Assembly (NCBI GenBank): GCA_031296115.1
Contig: JARLGI010000067.1
Span: 1 to 33,393, forward strand
Reading direction: 5' to 3'
DNA: 33,393 bases
Origin: Acidobacteriota bacterium
GTDB lineage: Bacteria > Acidobacteriota > Terriglobia > Terriglobales > Acidobacteriaceae
The notes beneath the pieces were generated by a model. It saw nothing but the letters and a program-made list of their open reading frames with translations, was not told the DNA's origin and made no database searches. Position numbers and translations under genes: made by a program. Of this stretch, positions 22,708 to 32,436 are shown piece after piece; within the stretch, counting starts at the first letter, position 1, and the number at the start of each line of letters is the position of its first letter.

Positions 22708-22769
22708 TAGGGGCGAAGGGCGATGACTTCTCCAGCGGGGCCGCGTCTGTCGCAAATTAGGAGGAGTAC

Positions 22770-23930
22770 GTGAAGAAACCAGGAATCCTGGGCACCTTGC
22801 TGGTGCTGGCAATTTGCGCCGCGCTCGCCGGCTGCAGCTCGCAGTCAGCCAAGAATGCCAAGGCCGGCGGACCTCCGCCTGCGGTGCCCGTCGGGGTCGC
22901 TACTGTTCAACAAAGCAATTTTCCGGTTTATCTTACGGGCCTCGGCTCGGTTGAGGCGTTCAACACGGTTTCGCTGAAGACCCGCATTGACGGCCAGATT
23001 ATGCGGGTAAATTTTGCCGAAGGGCAGGACGTCAAGGAAGGCGAACTACTCATACAGATCGATGCTCGTCCCTACCAGGTGGCATTGCAGCAGGCAGAAG
23101 CCAACCTGAAAAAAGACCAGGCCCAACTCGACAATGCGAAGGCGCAGTACGAACGCAATCGGGTTCTCTATGAGCAGGGCGTTATTGCCAAACAGGACCT
23201 CGATACCCTGCAGGCATCGTTCGGCACCTACGAAGGCACCATCGCCGCTGACAAGGCCGCCATCGAGAGCGCCAAGCTGAATATCACCTATTGCAACATT
23301 CTCTCTCCCATCAACGGACGCGTTGGCCTGCGGCAGGTCGATCCCGGAAACTATGTGACCGCGGCCGGCAACACGCCGATGCTGGTCATTACGCAGTTGC
23401 ATCCCATCGCGGTCGTCTTCACCCTGCCGCAGGACCAGATTCAGTCCGTGGCCCAGCACATGAAGCAGGGTTCCTTGGAGGTGGAGGCCTACAGCCGTGA
23501 CGACCAGACCAAGCTCGCCACCGGAAAGCTGTTGACCATCGACAACCAGATCGACGCAACCACCGGTACCGCGCGGCTGAAGGGAGTTTTTGACAACGCG
23601 GACAGCACACTCTGGCCCAACCAGTTCGTCAACGTTCACCTGCTCCTGCAGACGCTGAACAACGCGATTTCCACGCCGGCCGCCGCGCTGCAACGCGGGC
23701 CCGAAGGCACGTTTGTTTACGCTGTGGATGCCAACAACACAGTGCTGATGCGCCCGGTACAAGTCGCGTTGACTCAGGGCGCCACGGTCGTGATTGCCTC
23801 CGGACTGCAGGCGGGCGACAAAGTCGTCACCGACGGACAGGAGAAGCTTCAGGCCGGAAGCAAGGTGGTCCCGCAGGCGCCGGCGCTGCAGAAACCAGGG
23901 TCGAGCGGCAACATCGGATCGCAGACATGA
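22770..23930 (+). CDS. mdtA: RND efflux periplasmic adaptor (MdtA-like), lipoprotein
   Basis: This 386-residue membrane-fusion protein bridges the inner-membrane pump and an outer-membrane channel. It has a lipoprotein signal with lipobox LAGC (lipidated Cys22), which differs from E. coli MdtA. The barrel-sandwich halves are [20 protein letters not shown] with [12 protein letters not shown] and [20 protein letters not shown]. An alpha-hairpin of about 70 residues ([20 protein letters not shown] ... [15 protein letters not shown]) joins them, followed by the beta-barrel and membrane-proximal domains ([21 protein letters not shown] region). GTG at 22770 has AGGAGGAG just upstream. Its stop overlaps the mdtB start by four bases (ATGA). 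Confidence 0.93.
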   Translation: MKKPGILGTLLVLAICAALAGCSSQSAKNAKAGGPPPAVPVGVATVQQSNFPVYLTGLGSVEAFNTVSLKTRIDGQIMRVNFAEGQDVKEGELLIQIDARPYQVALQQAEANLKKDQAQLDNAKAQYERNRVLYEQGVIAKQDLDTLQASFGTYEGTIAADKAAIESAKLNITYCNILSPINGRVGLRQVDPGNYVTAAGNTPMLVITQLHPIAVVFTLPQDQIQSVAQHMKQGSLEVEAYSRDDQTKLATGKLLTIDNQIDATTGTARLKGVFDNADSTLWPNQFVNVHLLLQTLNNAISTPAAALQRGPEGTFVYAVDANNTVLMRPVQVALTQGATVVIASGLQAGDKVVTDGQEKLQAGSKVVPQAPALQKPGSSGNIGSQT

Positions 23931-26900
23931 GCATTTCGCGGCCATTTATTCTTCGGCCCATCGCCACGTCCCTGCTGATGGCAGGTCTGCTGCTGGTGGG
24001 CATCGTGGCCTACAAGCAGCTGCCGATATCCGCCCTGCCGCAGGTGGATTACCCGACCATCCAGGTCGTCACGTTCTATCCCGGCGCCAGTCCCGACGTC
24101 ACCGCATCGTCCATCACCGCGCCGCTGGAGCGGCAGTTCGGTGAACTGCCCGGACTCAGCCAGATGACCTCGAGCAGTTCCTTCGGCGCTTCGGTCATCA
24201 CGCTGCAGTTCACGTTGGAAGAGAACATTGACGTCGCCGAGCAGGAGGTGCAGGCGGCCATCAACTCCGCGCAGACGTATCTTCCCGCCGACCTGCCGAC
24301 GCCCCCGATTTACAGCAAGGTCAACCCCGCCGACGCGCCCATCCTGACATTAGCCATGACCTCGGACAGCATGCCTCTGCACCAGGTGGAGGACCTGGCC
24401 GACACGACCTTCGCGCAGAAGATTTCGCAGCTACCGGGCGTCGGGCTGGTAACCATCAGTGGCGGTCAGAAACCGGCGGTGCGCATCCTGGCCAATCCCA
24501 CGACGCTGGCCTCGTACGGCATGAGCCTGGAGCAGGTGCGCAGCGTCATCGCCCAGGTCAACGTCGACCAGGCCAAGGGACAATTACAGGACAACCGGCA
24601 GGCTTACACCATCGGCGCTAACGACCAGCTGCTCAGTCCGCAGGGTTACGCCGACACCATCGTCGCCTACAAGAACGGCAATCCGGTCCGCCTGTCCGAC
24701 GTCGCCACGGTCATCACCGGCCCGGAGAACGTGAATCAGGCGGCGTGGATGAACACCACGCCCGCGGTGATCCTGAACATCCAGCGCCAGCCCGGCGCCA
24801 ACATCATCAAGGTCGTGGACAGCATCAAGCTGCGCCTGAAGCAACTGCAGGCGAACCTGCCGGCCTCGGTGAGAGTCACGGTGCTCACCGACCGCACCAA
24901 CACCATCCGCGCCAGCGTCAAGGACGTGCAGTTTGAAATGATGCTGACCATCGCGCTGGTGGTGATGGTCATCTTCGTTTTCCTGCGGACGCTGTCGGCC
25001 ACCATCATCCCCAGCATCGCGGTGCCGCTCTCGCTCATTGGCACCTTCGCCGTGATGTACCTGCTGGGCTACTCGCTCGACAACCTCTCGCTGATGGCGC
25101 TCACCATCTCCACCGGCTTCGTGGTGGACGACGCCATCGTCATGATCGAGAACATCGATCGCTACATCGAGGAAGGCCATTCGCCGCTGGAGGCCGCGCT
25201 GCTGGGCTCCGGCCAGATCGGCTTCACCATCGTGTCGCTGACGGTGTCGCTGATCGCCGTGCTGATTCCCCTTCTCTTCATGGGCGACATCGTCGGCCGG
25301 CTGTTCCGCGAGTTTGCCGTCACCCTGAGCGTGACCATTCTCTTCTCGGCCATCATTTCGCTGACCCTGACGCCCATGATGTGCTCGCTGCTGCTCCGCC
25401 GGCGCGATCAGGCGAAGCACGGGCGCCTCTACCTGTGGTCGGAACGCGCCTTCAACAACACCATCGCTTTCTATGGGCGCACCGTAAAGATGGTCCTGAA
25501 CCATCAGACCGCGACGTTGCTGGTCACCATCGGGACGCTGGTTGCCACTATCTGGCTGTACATCGTCGTCCCCAAGGGCTTCTTCCCGGTGCAGGACACT
25601 GGCGTCATTACCGCCATCACTGACGCTCCGGAGAGCATTTCTTTCGTCGCCATGTCACAGCGGCAACAGGCGCTGGCGGCGGCCATCCTGAAGGACAAAG
25701 ACGTCGATAGTCTGTCTTCCTTCATCGGCGTGGACGGCACCAACACCACGCCCAACAGCGGCCGCATCCAGATCAATCTCAAATCGCGCGATGTGCGCAA
25801 CGACGACGTCACCACCATCATGAAGCGGATCCAGCAGGAAACGGCCGGCGTCGAGGGCATCACGCTCTACATGCAGCCGGTGCAGGACCTGACGGTGGAA
25901 GATCGTGTCAGCCGCACGCAATATCAGTTCAGCCTGGAAGACGCCGATCCCAAGGAACTGGCATCGTGGACTTCAAAGCTGGTCGCCAAGCTGAAGACCT
26001 TGCCGGAACTGCGCGACGTGGCCACCGATCAGCAGAACGATGCGGCGCAGGCCAGCCTGGTCATCGATCGTGATACCGCGTCGCGGCTCGGAGTCACGGC
26101 ATCGGCCGTCGACAACACGTTGTACGACGCCTTCGGACAGCGGCTGGTCTCCATCATGTTCACGCAGTTGAACCAGTACCACGTGGTGCTGGAGGTGGAT
26201 CCCTCGTTCCGCAACGATCCCGACTCGCTGAAGAGCATTTACGTGCCGGCCGGCGCCGGCGCGGCGGCAGCCGTGCAACCGGGCTCCGCTCCTGTGGCCA
26301 CCGCTGCTTCCGCCAACGTTCTGACCGCGACCACCAACCAGGTCCCGTTGAGCGCCATCGCGCATTGGGAAACCACCACCGGCCCTCTGACCATCAACCA
26401 CCAGGGCCAGTTCCCCGCGGTTACCATCTCCTTCAACCTGGGCAGCGGCGCCTCGCTGGGCGAAGCGGTGAAGGCCATCCAGCAAGCCGCAGCGGACCTG
26501 CAATTGCCGCCGAGCATCCAGTTGGCGTTCCAGGGCACGGCGCGCGCCTTCGAAGCCTCGCTGGCCAATGAAGGCTGGCTCATCCTGGCCGCCATCATCA
26601 CCGTGTACATCGTTCTCGGCGTGCTGTACGAAAGCTACATTCATCCCATCACGATCTTGTCCACGCTGCCCTCGGCCGGCGTGGGCGCGATTCTCGCGCT
26701 CACCCTGTTCCACATGGACCTCGGGGTAATGGCGCTCATCGGCATCATTTTGCTGATCGGCATTGTGAAGAAAAACGCCATCATGATGATCGACTTCGCG
26801 CTGGAGGCCGAGCGCAAGGAAGGCAAGGCGCCCATTGACGCGATTTATGAGGCCTGCCTGCTGCGCTTCCGCCCCATCATGATGACCACCTTTGCCGCGC

Positions 26901-27106
26901 TCTTCGGCGCGGTCCCACTGGCGCTGGGCTCCGGCACCGGCTCCGAGCTGCGCCGTCCGCTGGGCGTGACCATCATCGGCGGACTGCTGGTCAGCCAGAT
27001 ACTGACTCTCTACACCACGCCGGTGGTCTATCTGTGGTTTGACCGCCTGGCGGCGGCGCTGCGCCACGGGCGCGCGCCCAAGCCCGCGGAGGCCGTCGGA
27101 GACTAG
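23927..27106 (+). CDS. mdtB: RND multidrug efflux permease, MdtB-like
   Basis: This 1059-residue inner-membrane proton/drug antiporter of the HAE1 group has 12 membrane segments and two large periplasmic loops. Close agreement with MdtB is seen in [60 protein letters not shown] and [22 protein letters not shown]4 carries the proton-relay Asp pair in [16 protein letters not shown], and the conserved TM10 Lys lies in [17 protein letters not shown]. An Ala/Gly/Val-rich insertion ([20 protein letters not shown] region, about residues 774-800) lies in the second periplasmic loop and looks like a lineage-specific linker. It is coupled to mdtA by a four-base overlap and to mdtC by a three-base gap. 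MdtB and MdtC normally form a B2C heterotrimer. Confidence 0.95.
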   Translation: MSISRPFILRPIATSLLMAGLLLVGIVAYKQLPISALPQVDYPTIQVVTFYPGASPDVTASSITAPLERQFGELPGLSQMTSSSSFGASVITLQFTLEENIDVAEQEVQAAINSAQTYLPADLPTPPIYSKVNPADAPILTLAMTSDSMPLHQVEDLADTTFAQKISQLPGVGLVTISGGQKPAVRILANPTTLASYGMSLEQVRSVIAQVNVDQAKGQLQDNRQAYTIGANDQLLSPQGYADTIVAYKNGNPVRLSDVATVITGPENVNQAAWMNTTPAVILNIQRQPGANIIKVVDSIKLRLKQLQANLPASVRVTVLTDRTNTIRASVKDVQFEMMLTIALVVMVIFVFLRTLSATIIPSIAVPLSLIGTFAVMYLLGYSLDNLSLMALTISTGFVVDDAIVMIENIDRYIEEGHSPLEAALLGSGQIGFTIVSLTVSLIAVLIPLLFMGDIVGRLFREFAVTLSVTILFSAIISLTLTPMMCSLLLRRRDQAKHGRLYLWSERAFNNTIAFYGRTVKMVLNHQTATLLVTIGTLVATIWLYIVVPKGFFPVQDTGVITAITDAPESISFVAMSQRQQALAAAILKDKDVDSLSSFIGVDGTNTTPNSGRIQINLKSRDVRNDDVTTIMKRIQQETAGVEGITLYMQPVQDLTVEDRVSRTQYQFSLEDADPKELASWTSKLVAKLKTLPELRDVATDQQNDAAQASLVIDRDTASRLGVTASAVDNTLYDAFGQRLVSIMFTQLNQYHVVLEVDPSFRNDPDSLKSIYVPAGAGAAAAVQPGSAPVATAASANVLTATTNQVPLSAIAHWETTTGPLTINHQGQFPAVTISFNLGSGASLGEAVKAIQQAAADLQLPPSIQLAFQGTARAFEASLANEGWLILAAIITVYIVLGVLYESYIHPITILSTLPSAGVGAILALTLFHMDLGVMALIGIILLIGIVKKNAIMMIDFALEAERKEGKAPIDAIYEACLLRFRPIMMTTFAALFGAVPLALGSGTGSELRRPLGVTIIGGLLVSQILTLYTTPVVYLWFDRLAAALRHGRAPKPAEAVGD

Positions 27107-27109
27107 GCA

Positions 27110-30100
27110 ATGAACATCTCCGCTCCCGCCATCGAACGGCCCGTCGCGACCACGCTGCTGACGTTTGCCCTGCTTCTCGCGGGTGTGCTGGCTTACACGC
27201 AGCTTCCGGTTGCGCCGCTGCCGCAGATCGACTTTCCCGTCATCTCGGTGGGAGCTGCGCTGCCCGGCGCCAGTCCGGAAACCATGGCCTCCTCCGTCGC
27301 CACTCCGCTGGAGCGCCAGTTCGGCCGCATTGCCGCCATCAACCAGATGACCTCGTCGAGCCAGCTGGGCTCGACCGGCATCACCATGCAGTTCGACCTC
27401 GACCGCAACATTGACGCCGCGGCGCGCGATGTGCAGTCCGCCATCAACGCGGCCCAGGGGAACCTGCCCGCCGATCTGCCCGGCAACCCGACCTACCGCA
27501 AGATCAATCCCGCCGACGCGCCCATCATGATCCTGGTCATGACCTCCGACGCCCTGACCCAGGACCAGATGTACGACCTGGCCGACTCCATCATGGGCCA
27601 GAAGCTGGCGCAGGTGGAGGGCGTGGGCCAGGTGTTCGTATGGGGCTCCTCGCAGCCGGCGGTGCGCATCGAGGCGAACCCCAACCTGCTGAACAAGCTC
27701 AACATCGGACTGGAAGCGGTGCGCACTGCGGTGGCCGCGCAAAACGTGAACCTGGCCAAGGGCTCGCTGGAGAGCGAAAGCAAAGTCTGGATGATCCGGG
27801 CCAATGATCAGATGAGGAAGGCGGCCGTCTACAAGCCCATCATCGTCGCTTATCGTAATGGCGCGGCGGTGCGGCTGAGCGACGTTGCCGATGTCCAGGA
27901 TTCCTACTCGAATATCAACAACGCCGGCAGCTTCAACGGCAAGCCCAGCGTCCTGATCGTCATCTTCCGCCAGCCAGGCGCCAACATGATCGCCACCGTC
28001 GATCGCGTCGTCGACGCACTGCCATTCCTGCGAGCTTCGCTTCCGCCCAGCATCAACCTGGTGGTCGGACTCGACCGCACCACCACGGTCCGCGCCTCGG
28101 TGAAGGACGTTCAGCGCACCCTGGTCATCTCCGTCATCCTGGTCACTCTGGTGGTGTTCGTCTTCCTGCGCGAGGTGCGTGCCACCCTGATTCCCAGCGT
28201 CGCCGTCCCGCTCGCCATCGTCGGCACCTTCGGGATCATGTACCTGTGCGGGTTCTCGCTGAACAACCTCTCCCTGATGGCGCTGACCATCTCCACCGGC
28301 TTCGTGGTGGACGACGCCATCGTGGTGCTGGAAAACGTGATGCGCCACGTCGAGAGCGGCATGAAGCCCTTCCAGGCGGCGCTGCTGGGCGCGCGCGAGA
28401 TTGGCTTCACCGTGGTCTCGATGAGCACCTCGCTTATCGCGGTATTCATCCCCATTTTGCTGATGGGCGGCATCGTGGGACGCCTGTTCCGCGAATTCGC
28501 TGTGACCCTGAGCGCCGCGATTGCCGTGTCTCTCGTGGTTTCCCTCACCACCACGCCCATGCTGTGTGCGCGCTTCCTGAAGGCCCACGACCCCGGCAGT
28601 CACGGCGCGCTCTACCGCATGAGCGAGCGCGGATGGGTGGCCATCAGCCGTGGCTACAAGGCATCGCTGGGATGGGTGCTGCGCCACCAGCGGCTCATCT
28701 TCGCGGTCGCCGTCCTGATGGTCTTTGTCAATGTCGCGCTGTACATCATCGTCCCCAAAGGGTTTTTCCCGCAGCAGGACACGGGGCGCATGGTGGGCAG
28801 CATCATGGGCGACCAGGACCTCTCCTTCCTGGCCATGCGCGACAAGACCAACGAGTTCATCGGCATCGTGCAGCAGGACCCTGCGGTCGAGAATGTGCTG
28901 GCGTTCGTCGGCGGCAATGCCGCGCAGAACCAGGGCCGCATGTTTGTCACGCTTAAGCCTCTCAGCGAGCGCAAGGTCAGCGTGGACCAGGTCATCGCGC
29001 GCCTCCGTCCCAAGCTGTCGCACATCCCCGGCGCGACCTTGTATTTCCAGGGCGTGCAGGATTTGCAAATCGGCGGACGCGGGGCCAGCGCGCAGTTCCA
29101 GTACACGCTGTCCGGCGAGAACCTGAACGAACTCTACGAATGGGCGCCCAAGCTGCTGCAAAAACTGCGCGCCATCCCCCAGCTCAAAGACGTGAACAGC
29201 GACCAGCAGGTGCACGGGCTGGAAGCAACCGTCATCATCGACCGCGACACCGCGGCGCGGCTGGGCATCACCCCGCAACAGATTGACAACGTCCTGTATG
29301 ACGCCTTCGGGCAGCGTCAGATCTCGACCATCTACCGCACCTTGAACCAGTATCACGTGGTGCTGGAAGTGGATCCCCGCTACCAGCTCACGCCCGATGC
29401 ATTGCAAAGCGTGTACGTCATCACCGGTAAAGGCGCACAGGTCCCGCTTTCGGCCTTCGCTCACTTCGGCCCGGCCAACACCTCTCTGTCTGTCAACCAC
29501 CAGGGACAATTCCCGGCGGTGACCCTCTCGTTTAACCTCGCACCCGGCGGCGATCTCGGCGCCGCGACCCGCGCCATCTCGGAGGCCGAGCTGCAGTTGC
29601 GCATACCGGCAACCCTTCACGGCAGCTTTCAGGGAACGGCTGCCGCCTTCAAGGATTCTCTGTCGTCTGAACCGGTCCTGATTCTCACCGCGATCATCGC
29701 CGTGTACATCGTGCTCGGCATGCTCTACGAGAGCTACATCCATCCCATCACCATTCTGTCCACGCTGCCGTCCGCCGGCACTGGCGCCCTGCTGGCGCTG
29801 CTGCTGTTCCGCATGCAGCTCGACGTCATTGCACTCATCGGCATCATCCTGCTCATCGGCATCGTGAAGAAGAACGCCATCATGATGATTGACTTCGCGC
29901 TGGAAGTGGAGCGCCAGGGCAAGACCGCGGAAGAGTCCATCCATGAGGCCGCGCTGATTCGCTTCCGACCCATCATGATGACGACCGCGGCGGCGCTGCT
30001 GGGCGCGCTGCCCCTGGCGCTGGGCCGCGGCGTCGGCTCGGAGATTCGCCGACCGCTGGGCATCGCCATCGTCGGCGGCCTCATCGTCAGCCAGATGCTG

Positions 30101-30223
30101 ACGCTCTACACCACGCCGGTGGTCTACCTCTACATGGACGCCTTCAAGGACTGGGTGCTGCTCCACCTGCCCTGGGGCCGCAAGGCCGGCAAGCGGGAAG
30201 AAGCGCCGGTCTTCGCGGACTAG
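27110..30223 (+). CDS. mdtC: RND multidrug efflux permease, MdtC-like
   Basis: This 1037-residue permease is paralogous to the preceding gene. It matches the MdtC branch: RPVATTLLTFALLLAGVLAY, VAPLPQIDFPVISVGAALPG, SPETMASSVATPLERQFG and LSDVADVQDSYSNINNAGSF. The TM4 Asp pair is in [20 protein letters not shown] and the TM10 Lys region is [20 protein letters not shown]. It lacks the Ala-rich insertion of MdtB. It is expected to form a heterotrimer with MdtB and export drugs or bile-salt-like compounds with MdtA and a TolC-type channel; no channel gene is present here. No clear terminator follows in the 106 bases before the STAS gene, so read-through is possible. Confidence 0.95.
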   Translation: MNISAPAIERPVATTLLTFALLLAGVLAYTQLPVAPLPQIDFPVISVGAALPGASPETMASSVATPLERQFGRIAAINQMTSSSQLGSTGITMQFDLDRNIDAAARDVQSAINAAQGNLPADLPGNPTYRKINPADAPIMILVMTSDALTQDQMYDLADSIMGQKLAQVEGVGQVFVWGSSQPAVRIEANPNLLNKLNIGLEAVRTAVAAQNVNLAKGSLESESKVWMIRANDQMRKAAVYKPIIVAYRNGAAVRLSDVADVQDSYSNINNAGSFNGKPSVLIVIFRQPGANMIATVDRVVDALPFLRASLPPSINLVVGLDRTTTVRASVKDVQRTLVISVILVTLVVFVFLREVRATLIPSVAVPLAIVGTFGIMYLCGFSLNNLSLMALTISTGFVVDDAIVVLENVMRHVESGMKPFQAALLGAREIGFTVVSMSTSLIAVFIPILLMGGIVGRLFREFAVTLSAAIAVSLVVSLTTTPMLCARFLKAHDPGSHGALYRMSERGWVAISRGYKASLGWVLRHQRLIFAVAVLMVFVNVALYIIVPKGFFPQQDTGRMVGSIMGDQDLSFLAMRDKTNEFIGIVQQDPAVENVLAFVGGNAAQNQGRMFVTLKPLSERKVSVDQVIARLRPKLSHIPGATLYFQGVQDLQIGGRGASAQFQYTLSGENLNELYEWAPKLLQKLRAIPQLKDVNSDQQVHGLEATVIIDRDTAARLGITPQQIDNVLYDAFGQRQISTIYRTLNQYHVVLEVDPRYQLTPDALQSVYVITGKGAQVPLSAFAHFGPANTSLSVNHQGQFPAVTLSFNLAPGGDLGAATRAISEAELQLRIPATLHGSFQGTAAAFKDSLSSEPVLILTAIIAVYIVLGMLYESYIHPITILSTLPSAGTGALLALLLFRMQLDVIALIGIILLIGIVKKNAIMMIDFALEVERQGKTAEESIHEAALIRFRPIMMTTAAALLGALPLALGRGVGSEIRRPLGIAIVGGLIVSQMLTLYTTPVVYLYMDAFKDWVLLHLPWGRKAGKREEAPVFAD

Positions 30224-30329
30224 GAGCACAGAACCTGCCGGAAAGTTCCCTGCATTTCGTCCGCATTTTCATCTTCCTGCAATCAACTTCCGTCATACTG
30301 AGCTATCGATTCGGTGGAGCACACGTCAA

Positions 30330-30764
30330 ATGAAGAGAACGATGCAAACCTGTATCGAACGACCGCGAGCGGCCCGCAAGCCGCCCCTCGAGTTGCTGAT
30401 GCTGAGAGTTGATGTCCAGTCCGTACGGCAAAGTGCGATGCTGCACTGCTGGGGCAGGATCGTGCTCGGCGTGGAAGTAGAGGCTTTGCGCTGCATGGCA
30501 ACGGCGCGCCGCGAGCGGTTCGTCCTCCTCGATCTGGCGAAGGTCCACACGATCGACGCGGCCGGCCTCGGCTTGCTGGTGGAACTGCAATGTTGGGCCC
30601 TGGAGCACAAGCGGGTGCTGCGCATCCTGAATCCGTCGGAGTGCGTCCGCCGGATGATCGCGTTGACCCGGCTGCACCAGGTCCTGCCCATCGCCGAAGC
30701 GTCCGAAGCCGCGCCGGACATGGAGTCCGACTCGGATTGCAACCGGCGCGCTATGACGGCATAA
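30330..30764 (+). CDS. STAS-domain protein, anti-sigma-factor-antagonist-like, lacking the phosphorylatable Ser
   Basis: This 144-residue protein has a STAS domain at about residues 24-125 (RFVLLDLAKVHTIDAAGLGL then LEHKRVLRILNPSECVRRMI and LHQVLPI). Anti-sigma factor antagonists have D-S-S/A-G at the tip of the first helix, with the first Ser phosphorylated by the cognate kinase. Here the motif is D76-A77-A78-G79, so that Ser is Ala. It may be permanently active, or serve as a scaffold. ATG at 30330 has GGAG about ten bases upstream, and the N-terminus is basic. The gene for an RsbW-like kinase follows 137 bases downstream, suggesting a partner-switching pair. Confidence 0.85.
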   Translation: MKRTMQTCIERPRAARKPPLELLMLRVDVQSVRQSAMLHCWGRIVLGVEVEALRCMATARRERFVLLDLAKVHTIDAAGLGLLVELQCWALEHKRVLRILNPSECVRRMIALTRLHQVLPIAEASEAAPDMESDSDCNRRAMTA

Positions 30765-30901
30765 CGCGGCGGATGCGGTTTCCATCTGCATTCCGAAGGC
30801 GGACCGGGAAGTACGTTTCACTCGCAATTCGTGGACGGCGTTGCCGTCGGCGCAGATTTGTGGCCGCCTGCTAAACTGTCGGCACTGCGCCAAGGAAATG
30901 C

Positions 30902-31354
30902 TTGCCAGAACGATTGTCAGCCGCGCCACCGCCGACCGTCTCGCGGGAGTTCACCTTCCCCGGCGACTCCGCCTCACTTGTCCCCGCCCGTGAGGCCATC
31001 ATGGGAGTGCTCCGCGACTACTGGTCCAGCGAAGCCGAGGAAATCGATCTCTTCCTCGCCTTGCAGGAGGCGCTGGCCAATGCCGTGCGTTACGGTTGCC
31101 AGGACGATCCGGCAAAACAGATTCATTGCTCCGTGCAGATCGATCCCACGACGTTCACCATCGGCATCCGCGATTCCGGCGCGGGCTTCGATGCGCAACG
31201 CGTCGCCGCGCCCGGCAATTCCACTCCCAACCTGAGCGAGAGTGGCCGTGGCATTTTCCTTATGCGCAGCGTGATGGACGAAGTGACCCATAGCCGCGGC
31301 GGCTCCGAAGTACGCCTGCGCAAACTGCGCGCGGCACCCTCGGGTGGGAGCTAG
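30902..31354 (+). CDS. Anti-sigma-factor serine kinase (RsbW-like HATPase)
   Basis: This 150-residue protein is a single GHKL ATPase domain of the RsbW/SpoIIAB type. The N box is LFLALQEALANAVRYGCQDD (E and N bind Mg and ATP), G1 is IGIRDSGAGFD and G2 is ESGRGIFLMRSVMDEVTHSR. Such proteins bind a sigma factor and phosphorylate a STAS antagonist. TTG at 30902 is chosen as start because AAGGA is five bases upstream; the ATG at 30899 is in another frame and too close. The preceding STAS protein lacks the usual target Ser, so its true substrate may be elsewhere. No sigma factor gene is in view. Confidence 0.88.
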   Translation: MPERLSAAPPPTVSREFTFPGDSASLVPAREAIMGVLRDYWSSEAEEIDLFLALQEALANAVRYGCQDDPAKQIHCSVQIDPTTFTIGIRDSGAGFDAQRVAAPGNSTPNLSESGRGIFLMRSVMDEVTHSRGGSEVRLRKLRAAPSGGS

Positions 31355-31842
31355 GTACCCGGGAGCCCCTGCCGGGGCTGGATTCTTCATGACAAACCTA
31401 CTTATGAAATTGCCTGTTAACAACAACTGATAGTGGTTCAGTTCGATTTCCACAGAAGAGGCCGCACGATTTCGGGCTGGACCAGCCGCTGCCTCCGCAG
31501 CCGGATTGGAAAAGGAACCGTCCGCTAACGGGTAAAGTGGCCAAGAACGCCGCCTCGCGGGCGGAAGCGAAGCAGCGCAAGCGGGCGCACAGAAAGCATC
31601 CGCAGTCGGCCGCCGAGCCCGCACTCCTTACCGGAAGCGATAAAAAATGACCGCTAACTCCAATCGGCAGACGACTTTGCTCGCAAACCTCGCGGCCGCA
31701 CGAACTTTCCGGAATTTTGTTCGTAACTCGATGATTGCAAAGCAGCAGGGCGAGGGGGGAGGGGTACTCATACAAACTTGCCAGACGATGGCAAAAAGTA
31801 GAGTATGAGTGACCACTCGCAATCGTAATTTCGGAGGCCGTC
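31355..31842. other. Gap with a start-less 80-codon frame
   Basis: The 488-base gap holds a small hairpin after the kinase (AGCCCC/GGGGCT, 31364-31379). It also holds an uninterrupted plus-strand frame from 31408 to TGA at 31648-31650. That frame reads a Pro-rich then very basic segment (FGLDQPLPPQPDWKRNRPL, then a Lys/Arg-rich stretch around AKQRKRAHRKH) with GC-rich third positions. It has no ATG; GTG 31537 would give 37 residues. It may be a small real gene with an unusual start, or a relic. I see nothing else in the gap. Confidence 0.35.
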
Positions 31843-32436
31843 TTGAACGTTGACCCGACTCGGCGGGCGTTCCTACTCCAGGCAGGCGCCTCGCTCGGGG
31901 TAATGTACCTCGGTTCGCTTACGCCGGACTTGCTGGCGCAGGCGCACGCCCACGCAAAATCTGCCGCCGCCGGCGAAGCCCATGGCTATCGCTTCTTCAC
32001 CCCGCAACAGGCGGCCGACTTCGATGCCTTCTCCGCGCAAATCGTTCCCACCGACGAGACGCCGGGCGCGCGCGAGGCCAACGTCGTCCACTGCACCGAT
32101 TACCTGCTCAGCGTCTTCGAGCCCGAGCAGCAGACCGCGGTGAAAGATGCCTTCCAGGCTCTGAACGATCAGTCTGCAAAAACGGTTCCCGGCGCGAAGC
32201 CGTTCGCTGCGCTCACTCCCGTGCAGCAGATCGAAGTGATGAAGGCCATGGAGAAGACGCCCGCCTTCGGCCTGCTTCGCGCCTACACCCTGACCGCGAC
32301 CTTCTGCGATGCCAAGCTCGGCGGCAACAAAGATCAGGTCGGCTGGAAGATTCTCGGCTTCCCCGACACCTTCTACTACAAGCCGCCGTTCGGCTACTAC
32401 GACGCCCAGCATGACGCTGACAAGGAGAAAGCATGA
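31843..32436 (+). CDS. Gluconate 2-dehydrogenase subunit 3-like protein, Tat-exported
   Basis: This 197-residue protein has a twin-arginine signal (TRRAFLLQAGASLGVMYLGS), so it is exported folded. The rest (YRFFTPQQAADFDAFSAQIVP ... VVHCTDYLLSVFEPEQQTAV ... FGLLRAYTLTATFCDAKLGG) fits the small subunit-3 family that accompanies FAD-dependent GMC dehydrogenases and helps export or mature them. TTG at 31843 is used as start because GGAGG lies five bases upstream. It overlaps the following GMC gene by four bases (ATGA), confirming a two-gene unit. The sugar or alcohol substrate cannot be inferred. Confidence 0.88.
   Translation: MNVDPTRRAFLLQAGASLGVMYLGSLTPDLLAQAHAHAKSAAAGEAHGYRFFTPQQAADFDAFSAQIVPTDETPGAREANVVHCTDYLLSVFEPEQQTAVKDAFQALNDQSAKTVPGAKPFAALTPVQQIEVMKAMEKTPAFGLLRAYTLTATFCDAKLGGNKDQVGWKILGFPDTFYYKPPFGYYDAQHDADKEKA

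Noticed and set aside
25973..30229. A 1418-codon open frame antisense to mdtB and mdtC
   Set aside because: It lies in one frame opposite two genuine permease genes. Its product is rich in His, Asp, Gln, Arg and Gly with no domain, as expected when strong GC third-position bias removes stops from the antisense frame.
31398..31775. 125-codon minus-strand frame in the gap before the Tat protein
   Set aside because: Cys/Ser/Arg-rich composition without motifs; the opposite strand looks more coding-like.
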